The notes under the pieces are model-generated. The model did no database searches, had not been told where the DNA came from, and was given only the letters and a program-made list of their open reading frames with translations. Made by a program: the position numbers and the translations under genes. Of a stretch of DNA of 64,000 nt, positions 25,439 to 31,821 are shown in pieces. Source of the stretch: UBA11222 sp049323435 (GTDB lineage Bacteria; Pseudomonadota; Alphaproteobacteria; UBA11222); contig JBMOMX010000030.1 of the NCBI GenBank assembly GCA_049323435.1, positions 42,371 through 106,370 of the forward strand, given 5' to 3'. The first letter of the stretch is position 1. Every line of letters starts with the position of its first letter.

Positions 25439-26368
25439 ATGACCTATGGCGTGGGACTGGGCATTGCCAATTTCCCGTTCGAAGATGCCGATGGCTTCTG
25501 GCAATGGGTTTCCCTGTGCGAGGATGGGGGCGTCGATTCGATCTGGCAGTCTGACCGCATCGTGTCCAAAGACCCGCATCTCGAATGTATGAGCGTGATG
25601 GCCGCACTTGCCGGGGCCACCAAACGGCTGAAATTTGGTATGAATGTCGCTTCGGCGGGCCTGCGTGATCCGCTGCTGCTGGCCAAACAGTGCGCTACCA
25701 TTGATGTATTGAGCAAGGGCCGCCTGTTGCCCGCCTTTGGCGTTGGCAGCGCCATCGGCCCGGAATGGGAGGCCACGGGCCGCACCACAAAACGGCGCGG
25801 CATCCGCACCGATGAATGCCTGACCCTGATCGCACGCCTGTGGCGCGAGGAAAGCGTCACTTTTCATGGCGAGTTTTTTCAGTATACGGATGTTTCCATA
25901 TCGCCCCGCCCGGTACAGCCCGATATTCCCCTGTGGGTAGGCGGCTCCGCCGAAGGGGCGATACGCCGCACTGCGGCGCTCGGCACCGGCTGGCAGGCGG
26001 GACTGGAAACCCCCGCCCAGGTCGCCCCGGTGATCGCGGGCATCAAGCAGGCCCTGACCCAGACCGGCCGCGAGATTGATGAAGACCATTATGGCGCGGG
26101 TTTCGCTTTCCGTTTCGGTAAATGGGATGATGCCCCGGTGGCGCGCAATGTGGCAGCACTGGCTAAGCGCGTGAAAGACGATCCGCGCGGCTATTACGCG
26201 GTGGGGGGTGCCGATGAAATTCTGGCCCGGCTGAAGGAATATATTGCAGCCGGAGCGCATAAATTCATTCTGCGCCCGGTGGCAGGTGACGCCAGCGAAA
26301 TGCTCGCCCAAACAAAGCTGCTGATCTCCGAAGTGATCCCGCAAGTGGCGGCCATGAACGCACGCTGA
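25439..26368 (+). CDS. LLM class flavin-dependent oxidoreductase
   Basis: A 309-residue luciferase-like (LLM) protein with a TIM-barrel fold that uses FMN or F420. Supporting phrases are MTYGVGLGIANFPFEDADGF, CATIDVLSKGRLLPAFGVGS, RGIRTDECLTLIARLW, and PDIPLWVGGSAEGAIRRTA. It lies 74 nt after the TetR gene and may be under its control. The substrate is unknown; two-component monooxygenases of this class act on aldehydes, ketones and terpenoids, in keeping with the Baeyer-Villiger-type gene next door. Confidence 0.85.
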   Translation: MTYGVGLGIANFPFEDADGFWQWVSLCEDGGVDSIWQSDRIVSKDPHLECMSVMAALAGATKRLKFGMNVASAGLRDPLLLAKQCATIDVLSKGRLLPAFGVGSAIGPEWEATGRTTKRRGIRTDECLTLIARLWREESVTFHGEFFQYTDVSISPRPVQPDIPLWVGGSAEGAIRRTAALGTGWQAGLETPAQVAPVIAGIKQALTQTGREIDEDHYGAGFAFRFGKWDDAPVARNVAALAKRVKDDPRGYYAVGGADEILARLKEYIAAGAHKFILRPVAGDASEMLAQTKLLISEVIPQVAAMNAR

Positions 26369-26401
26369 CAGATGCAGGGGCGCTAACGGCCCCGCAGATT
26401 G

Positions 26402-26438
26402 GCCTGCGGGTTAAAAACCAGGGCTTCAACCCGCAGGC
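26402..26438. terminator. Hairpin between convergent genes
   Basis: GCCTGCGGGTT (26402-26412) pairs with AACCCGCAGGC (26428-26438) around a 15-nt loop that contains an A-run. A smaller GGGGC/GCCCC hairpin lies at 26377-26393. Together they could act as a bidirectional terminator between the LLM and monooxygenase genes. Confidence 0.55.
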
Positions 26439-26461
26439 AGGCTTAGTGTTGCAGCAGGACT

Positions 26462-28264
26462 TCAGTTCTTCCTGTTCTCGAATTTGAAATATTTCTCCAT
26501 CGCCGCCTGCGCTTCTTTGGTGTGCTCTACATAGCGGTAGAAGCCGCCATTATAGGTGCCGTCCTGGCGCCGGTTGTCCTCGCCTTCGAAATTATAATAG
26601 CCCGGCGTGCATTCCTTGTTGCGGTCGGTCTTGCCGCGGAAATTGATCACTTCCTGCACCCACCAGTCTTCCGCATCCGGCGTCACCTCCAGCGCGGCGT
26701 AACCATGCTTGCGGGTATAATCGATACAGGCGGCAATATGTTCGCCCTGCGCATACAGCATGTCGGTCAGGTTGAACTGGAACGACGCCTGATAGCCTGC
26801 CATGATGAACATGTTGGGATAGCCATGCGAATGAATGCCAAACATGGTGCGGATGCCGTCCTTGTATTTGTCATTGATCTCCAGGCCGTTGGCGCCGACG
26901 ATCTGGTTATAGATGCCGGTCTTCTGCACGTCGAAACCGGTGGCGTAGATCAGCACATCCACCTCATAGACCTTGCCTTCAAATTCCGGGCCTTTTTCAG
27001 TGATCCGGTGAATGCCCTTGCCATGCGTATCAACCAGATGCACGTTGGGCCGGTTGAAGGTCGCCAGATAATCTTCATGGAAGCAGGGCCGCTTGCACAT
27101 CAGCATGTACCAGGGCTTCAGCGCCTCGGCGGTGGCGGGGTCTTTCACTTCTTTTTCGATGCGCCGGTGAATGCGCATCATCGCGTCAATATTCGCATTC
27201 TCCTGCTTGCGGATTTTTTCCTCTGGCGTGAGCGTGGCTTTTTTGGCCTTTTGCTCATCGGTTTCCTGAGTGGCCAGCAATGTCCGCTCGCGGCGTTTGG
27301 CCTGCCAGCCGGGTTTCAGCTTGCGCGCCCAGTTGGGATCGGTCGGCCAGTCATCCCGAAAATCAATCGAGGATGGCGTGCGCTGGAACACATACAGCTC
27401 CTTGCAGGCGGCGCCCAGTTTGGGAATGGCCTGCACGGCGGTGGCGCCGGTGCCGATAATGCCCACGACCTTATCCTGCAATCCGGACAGATCATTTTTG
27501 GTATAGGCGTAATCCCAGCGCCCGGTATGGAACGAGTGGCCCTTATAGTCTTCAATGCCATCGATCCGCGCCAGCTTGGGCTTGGACATTGGCCCGTTGG
27601 CGCACACGACAAAGCGCGCCTTCATCGTGTCGCCGCGATCGGTTTTGACGACCCATAATTGTTCGATGTTATTCCACACCGTCGAGGTCACCGTGGTCTG
27701 GAACACCGCTAGTCCGTACAGATCATATTTTTTGGCGATGGCCTGGCAATGTTCGAAAATTTCATTGCCCTTGGCGTAATGGTCGCGCGGCACATAATTC
27801 ATTTCATCCAGCAGCGGCAGATAGTCATACGACACCACGTCGCAGGCAATGCCGGGATAACGGTTCCAGTACCAGGTGCCGCCGACATCGGCGCCGCGTT
27901 CGACAATGCGGATGCTTTCGACGCCATATTCGCGCAGCTTGGCGGATGCGAGCAGCGCGGAAAAACCGCCGCCAATGAACAGAACCTCGACAGTGTCGGT
28001 CAGTGCGGCGCGCGGGGCAGGCTGCGGCGCATAAGGATCGACCTCATAGCGGGCCAGATTGCCTTCCAGCTCGTATATATATTCCTTGGTGCCGGCCGGT
28101 TTATATTTCAGGCGCAGGTCGCGCTCTTCGGCGAATTTGCGTTTGATGGCGTCATAATATTCCTGCGGTTTTTGCTCGCCAGGGGGTGTCTTGTATAATT
28201 GCCCCTGCGCCAGCTCGCGCAGTTCGGGTTTCACTTCATTGGCCGTTCCCTGTGACTTCTCCAT
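26462..28264 (-). CDS. Baeyer-Villiger-type flavin monooxygenase
   Basis: A 600-residue NAD(P)H- and FAD-dependent monooxygenase. The first Rossmann motif FIGGGFSA is at about 97-103 and the second GTGATA near 271. Between them YKGHSFHTGRWD (240-251) matches the type I BVMO fingerprint FxGxxxHxxxW[PD], with Tyr for Phe. GGTWYWNRYPG is also typical. It carries an unusually long N-terminal extension of about 90 residues, as in some cyclic-ketone and steroid monooxygenases. It likely inserts oxygen into a ketone to give an ester or lactone. It converges with the LLM gene. Confidence 0.9.
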   Translation of the reverse strand: MEKSQGTANEVKPELRELAQGQLYKTPPGEQKPQEYYDAIKRKFAEERDLRLKYKPAGTKEYIYELEGNLARYEVDPYAPQPAPRAALTDTVEVLFIGGGFSALLASAKLREYGVESIRIVERGADVGGTWYWNRYPGIACDVVSYDYLPLLDEMNYVPRDHYAKGNEIFEHCQAIAKKYDLYGLAVFQTTVTSTVWNNIEQLWVVKTDRGDTMKARFVVCANGPMSKPKLARIDGIEDYKGHSFHTGRWDYAYTKNDLSGLQDKVVGIIGTGATAVQAIPKLGAACKELYVFQRTPSSIDFRDDWPTDPNWARKLKPGWQAKRRERTLLATQETDEQKAKKATLTPEEKIRKQENANIDAMMRIHRRIEKEVKDPATAEALKPWYMLMCKRPCFHEDYLATFNRPNVHLVDTHGKGIHRITEKGPEFEGKVYEVDVLIYATGFDVQKTGIYNQIVGANGLEINDKYKDGIRTMFGIHSHGYPNMFIMAGYQASFQFNLTDMLYAQGEHIAACIDYTRKHGYAALEVTPDAEDWWVQEVINFRGKTDRNKECTPGYYNFEGEDNRRQDGTYNGGFYRYVEHTKEAQAAMEKYFKFENRKN

Positions 28265-28375
28265 GGCTTCTCTCCACTATTGGTGTTTTTATTGTATAAT
28301 TCCGGTCCAGCATGATGACACAATGTCAGTTCTTTTGTGAATTTTTTTTGGCTTTAACCGGCGGCGGCTTTCGCA

Positions 28376-28410
28376 AAAATATGCCCGCCTGTAATCCACT
28401 ACAGGCGGGC
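28376..28410 (-). terminator. Rho-independent terminator of the glycine-zipper gene
   Basis: On the minus strand an 11-bp stem GCCCGCCTGTA / TACAGGCGGGC (28383-28410, 6-nt loop) is followed by ATATTTTTG. It lies about 50 nt past the stop codon of the gene ending at 28463. The rest of the gap to 28264 holds only the upstream region of the monooxygenase gene. Confidence 0.8.
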
Positions 28411-28462
28411 AGAACTTGCCGGAAATTCAAACTGTTAGAAGAACGGGGCGAAGCCGCGTCAC

Positions 28463-29176
28463 CTAATTCATGATCTGCCAGTCGCCGTCCGGCGTGCGGC
28501 AGGCAGTGCCATAGGTTGACTGGGCCCTGCCGCCCACGGTGGCGACGGCCTGATATTCACGGCAATATTGTCCGCTATTTGCCTGATAGGTGCGGATGGG
28601 CGTGACCTGATAAGCATAGCCATCATCCGGGTTTTGCCAGGCGACCGTCTGGTTGCTGGGCGTCACCTCAAACACATTGGCGGCATGGGCGTGATCATAG
28701 GGGCTGCGGCCGATATTGCCGCCCACCAGCGCGCCAATTACCGTGCCGCCGATAATGGCGGCGGTGCGGCCGCTGCCATCGCCGATCTGCGATCCGGCAA
28801 TACCGCCCACCGCGCCGCCAAACAGCGTACCCAGCAGGTTGGAATCATTCCGCCCATAATAAACCTCCGGCTGATGCCGCCGATAGGTCCGGAATTCCGG
28901 GCGATGGCCATAATATGGCGACCAGCCGGAGCTGGAGCCATAACTCTGGTTCAAAATAATCTGAAAATTGCTGGACCGGTGATGGCCGCGATCATGACCG
29001 CGATAATGGCGCCAGTGATCATCGTGATGTCCCCAGCCCCGGTGCCCCCCGTGTCCCCCGCCACGATGGTAGGACCTGTCATCATCACGCCAGGCCAGCG
29101 CTGGCGTCACCGCCGCCGCCTGCGCGATTAATGCTGTAAACAGGACATTGACGAAAAATAATTTCCGGAAACCCAT
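28463..29176 (-). CDS. Glycine-zipper 2TM domain envelope protein
   Basis: A 237-residue exported protein. It starts MGFRKLFFVNVLFTALIAQAA, a clear signal peptide cut near ALA. Next comes a His/Gly/Arg-rich region (about 30-70, HRGGGHGGHRGWGHHDDHW) that could bind metal. A glycine-zipper segment (GTLFGGAVGGIAGSQIGDGS, then IIGGTVIGALVGGNIG) as in 17-kDa surface antigens follows, and finally a Cys-containing RT0821/Lpp-like domain. I chose the ATG at 29176, with GGAG upstream, over one 44 codons earlier. Likely an outer-membrane or periplasmic structural protein. Confidence 0.8.
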   Translation of the reverse strand: MGFRKLFFVNVLFTALIAQAAAVTPALAWRDDDRSYHRGGGHGGHRGWGHHDDHWRHYRGHDRGHHRSSNFQIILNQSYGSSSGWSPYYGHRPEFRTYRRHQPEVYYGRNDSNLLGTLFGGAVGGIAGSQIGDGSGRTAAIIGGTVIGALVGGNIGRSPYDHAHAANVFEVTPSNQTVAWQNPDDGYAYQVTPIRTYQANSGQYCREYQAVATVGGRAQSTYGTACRTPDGDWQIMN

Positions 29177-29354
29177 GCTAATCTCCACAGGGAAAGGTCT
29201 ATGCCTAGACTGCAACATGCAGGGGCAATCAGGCAATTTTATGGCCGAATTAAGGTATTTTGCATGATTGCGGCATTGCTGGAAATATTCTGCGCGTAGC
29301 AAACGCATCTAATTGCCTGACACGGCACATCAATGCACGCCGGTCTAAAGGCGA

Positions 29355-29388
29355 CATGCCCGCCAGACTGTCTTGTCTGGCGGGCATG
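29355..29388 (-). terminator. Perfect 14-bp hairpin after the PEP-CTERM gene
   Basis: CATGCCCGCCAGAC (29355-29368) and GTCTGGCGGGCATG (29375-29388) form a perfect stem with a 6-nt loop. It follows the PEP-CTERM gene on the minus strand by about 65 nt. There is no T-run, so termination efficiency is uncertain. The stem core CATGCCCGCC is shared with the hairpin at 28383. Confidence 0.5.
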
Positions 29389-29454
29389 TTGAAATCATAG
29401 TCCGGAATTACAGGGCCGCGATACCGCCTTGAACTGGCGCGCGCGGCCCGGTTT

Positions 29455-30282
29455 TCAAGCGGCGGCTCTGCGGCGCTTGAAGCGTGTCAGCCAGCCAAGG
29501 CCCAGCAGACCGGCAAGGAAGGTCGCCAGTGTGCCTGGCGCCGGAATGCTGGAGTCGCCGCCGACCTGTTCCCAGCGCGCATCATGCGAGAAGGGCGCGA
29601 AAGCCAGATCGCCGGCATCGGTGAAGCCATACACGTCAAAATGCACCTGCGCCCCGATCGGCAGTCCCGCGACCATCACACTATATTTATTGATCTGGCC
29701 CCTGCCATTCCCTGCAGCGGGGAACCATCCCTCACCGTTAAAGGGATAGGGCCCATCCGGCTGGAAGTCCGCCAGTTTTGTTGCTGTCTCGGTGAAATCA
29801 CCCAGACAGAAGGTTATCGCCACCCGGCCGGCAGTCAGCATGCCATGATCAGGCAGTGGCACATCATCTGCGTCAAAGGGCTGAACAGCCGGATCAGCAC
29901 ACCTAGTCACATCAGCAGGGGTCGTAAAGTCGTTAAAACCGTGATCATTACCATCCTGGGTCGGCGTAAATGACAGGGATGGCATGTACCCGTCTAACAA
30001 TAACGCCCGGTCGAACGATGCAACAAAGCGCACATCCCGGATCGCACTGCCCCGGCCACCGCCAACAAGGCCATTGCCGCCAACATTGCCTACAACCCAG
30101 AGATTAAACTCAGAGATGCCCAGCTTGGCCCAGGTTTCCGGATCATCCGCACCGGCGCCATCATAGCGCGCATCTTCAATGAAGAGCTGCATCGAGGCAG
30201 AAACAGCAGCCATCGCACCGGTGCTGAGCAACAGGCCCGCGGTGAAAACACCGGCAGCCGTCAGAAATTTACGCTGACTCAT
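29455..30282 (-). CDS. PEP-CTERM sorting domain protein
   Basis: A 275-residue exported protein. It starts MSQRKFLTAAGVFTAGLLLS and has a signal peptide cut near AMA. The C-terminus is a PEP-CTERM sorting signal: SIPAPGTLATFLAG, a hydrophobic helix LLGLGWL, then FKRRRAAA. An exosortase would cut there and link the protein to the surface or release it into the exopolymer. The middle is a beta-rich domain of unknown function with only one obvious pair of Cys (RCADP, ITFCLGD). The start at 30282 has AGGGG 8 nt upstream. Confidence 0.85.
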   Translation of the reverse strand: MSQRKFLTAAGVFTAGLLLSTGAMAAVSASMQLFIEDARYDGAGADDPETWAKLGISEFNLWVVGNVGGNGLVGGGRGSAIRDVRFVASFDRALLLDGYMPSLSFTPTQDGNDHGFNDFTTPADVTRCADPAVQPFDADDVPLPDHGMLTAGRVAITFCLGDFTETATKLADFQPDGPYPFNGEGWFPAAGNGRGQINKYSVMVAGLPIGAQVHFDVYGFTDAGDLAFAPFSHDARWEQVGGDSSIPAPGTLATFLAGLLGLGWLTRFKRRRAAA

Positions 30283-30818
30283 TGAATAAACCCCTAAATG
30301 ATAACTGCCAGAATACGAATACCAACCCGAATCAAGATTCTTATTTTTATGACAGGCCGCATTGATTAAATTTGCGGCCATTCCAAACAGCTTATATATA
30401 GCGAATACTTAGTATGATCTGAGCTTGAAAGATAACATCCAAATGCTGCATCGGCAAGAAAAATATGAAATTAACCATAGTTTCTGGTCACTTATCACAC
30501 TTCACATATTGCCTGAGTGCCGGCCACGGCAGTAAAGAATTAGTTACTTGATCATAGAGGGAATTCAGTTGCGCACTGCATGCATCAATCCGTGATCTGC
30601 TGCGCTATCCAGCTTGTCCAATGTGCGCGCAAGGATGTCAGCAGATCATAGCCGGATCGCCGGTCGCGGAACCTCCGGTGTTAAACTGTGATTTAAATCA
30701 CATTCCACACGGATTTTCAGCGATCTGTATTAGCGGGAACTGGCAGGGAGGGCATTGGACCCCATTCGGATCAGATGGAATCATCTCTGGCGCTACCATC
30801 CGATCCATAAAATTGCTG
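30283..30818. other. Non-coding region upstream of the PEP-CTERM gene
   Basis: A 536-nt stretch with no convincing gene on either strand. The part nearest the PEP-CTERM gene is AT-rich and must contain its promoter. It also holds a perfect CRP-like palindrome (30687-30702) and repeat copy B at its right end. Confidence 0.6.
30687..30702. promoter_or_regulatory. Perfect CRP-like binding site
   Basis: TGTGATTTAAATCACA: a perfect palindrome matching the CRP core TGTGA-N6-TCACA, flanked by AAC and TTC. It lies about 405 nt upstream of the PEP-CTERM start and 117 nt from the end of the thioesterase gene. A possible plus-strand -10 (TATTAG, 30728-30733) is at class II distance but leads to no sense gene. 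Confidence 0.6.
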
Positions 30819-30821
30819 CTA
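30761..30821. repeat. Intergenic palindromic repeat, copy B
   Basis: CCCATTCGGATCAGATGGAATC ... ATCCGATCCATAAAATTG..CTAG. It matches copy A at both arms and in the right flank up to and including the stop codon of the minus-strand gene next to it. The left CCCCATTCGGATCAGA is shared with copy C. Confidence 0.65.
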
Positions 30822-31274
30822 GTCCTTGGCGGCTTTGGGTTTCAAGGTGACTATGCTTGCGGTTGCGCTAGCTTTGGCCAGCAGTTCGCCATCCGCGGAG
30901 CGAAGCTCCGATTCTGCAAAACTGATAGATTTGCCCCGCCGGATAATCCAGGCTTCAGCCAGCAGCCTTCCGGGGCGGGCGGCCTGCAAAAAAGTGGTTT
31001 TCAATTCCAGTGTCGGCGTGATCTGCCCCCAATCTATGGTCAGCCCGAAGGCAAGCGCCAGAACATCGTCCATTATCGCGGCGACCATGCCGCCATGAAT
31101 GCCGCCCCACAGATTGCATAATTCGCCGCTGGCCTGATAGGCCATCTTGACGCGGCCTGTCTGGACATCACATTCCAGAAACTCCTGTCCAAGATATTTA
31201 CTCGCCGGCGAGGGTTTGCGCAAAATGGCCTGGATATTGGGCGGTAAAACCGCCGGGTCGATAGTGTTGCTCAC
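30819..31274 (-). CDS. PaaI-type hotdog-fold thioesterase
   Basis: A 151-residue hotdog thioesterase. The active-site region is NLWGGIHGGMVAAIMDDVLALA, with the expected HGG and Asp. The second half has LELKTTFLQAARPG and AWIIRRGKSISFAESEL, similar in layout to the thioesterase at 8797. It starts at GTG 31274 behind AGAGG. It follows a cyclic-nucleotide-binding protein gene on the same strand. The substrate is an unknown acyl- or aryl-CoA. Confidence 0.85.
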   Translation of the reverse strand: MSNTIDPAVLPPNIQAILRKPSPASKYLGQEFLECDVQTGRVKMAYQASGELCNLWGGIHGGMVAAIMDDVLALAFGLTIDWGQITPTLELKTTFLQAARPGRLLAEAWIIRRGKSISFAESELRSADGELLAKASATASIVTLKPKAAKD

Positions 31275-31318
31275 GCGATTACCTCTGCTTTTTAATGCGG
31301 CCGCCTATTAAAGCGGTA

Positions 31319-31789
31319 TCATTCCTCAATCCCGGCGCTGCGCAATTTAGCGCGCGCGCCAGTAAGATCCAGTGTCGTTGCCTCAAGCCGCCTGACCAGA
31401 ATCCGCATCAATTCGATGGCAATTTTCGGGCTTTCCTCGATAAGCTGGAAAAAGCTTTCCTTGGTGATCTCCAGCGTAGCGACCTCGGTTGCGGCTGTCA
31501 CCGTAGCCGTGCGCGGCTGATCACGCAAGATGGCCATTTCGCCGACCAGACTGTTGCGCCCGACCTTGGCCACCTTGACCGGCCCAGTGCCCATATCCAC
31601 CAGCACATCCGCTTCACCGCTCAGGATCAGATAGGCCGAATTGCCCATCTCGCCCTGACGCATCAGATTTTGCCCCTGCGCAAACACCATACGCTTACTG
31701 GTGAATGCCAGCAGTTTCAGTTTCGCAGGCTCAATCCCTGAAAACAGGGACACTCTGCGTAACACTTCCACTTCTTCGTTGAGCTGCAT
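31319..31789 (-). CDS. Cyclic nucleotide-binding domain protein
   Basis: A 156-residue protein made of one cNMP-binding beta-roll with flanking helices and no DNA-binding domain. The phosphate-binding cassette reads VGEMAILRDQPRTATVTA, with the Glu and Arg that contact cAMP or cGMP. The C-terminal helices (FFQLIEESPKIAIELMRILVRRLE) follow as in the C-helix of CRP. It lies 32 nt downstream of a large ABC exporter-like gene on the same strand. In related operons such proteins appear to sense nucleotides for the transporter; this is inference. Confidence 0.85.
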   Translation of the reverse strand: MQLNEEVEVLRRVSLFSGIEPAKLKLLAFTSKRMVFAQGQNLMRQGEMGNSAYLILSGEADVLVDMGTGPVKVAKVGRNSLVGEMAILRDQPRTATVTAATEVATLEITKESFFQLIEESPKIAIELMRILVRRLEATTLDLTGARAKLRSAGIEE

Positions 31790-31821
31790 TTTTTCTTCTC
31801 ATTCCATTAGGCGCAATTGCG

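Noticed and set aside
25016..26344. 442-codon minus-strand frame opposite the TetR and LLM genes
   Set aside because: Its translation is low-complexity and matches no family, while the plus-strand genes have full motifs and ribosome binding sites. It is an antisense artefact of G+C-rich codon use.
26522..27658. 378-codon plus-strand frame opposite the Baeyer-Villiger-type gene
   Set aside because: Hydrophobic antisense frame only; the minus strand carries the complete monooxygenase signature set.
30621..31121. 166-codon plus-strand frame across the CRP-like site and the thioesterase gene
   Set aside because: Mostly antisense to the thioesterase gene; no ribosome binding site or protein-like pattern.
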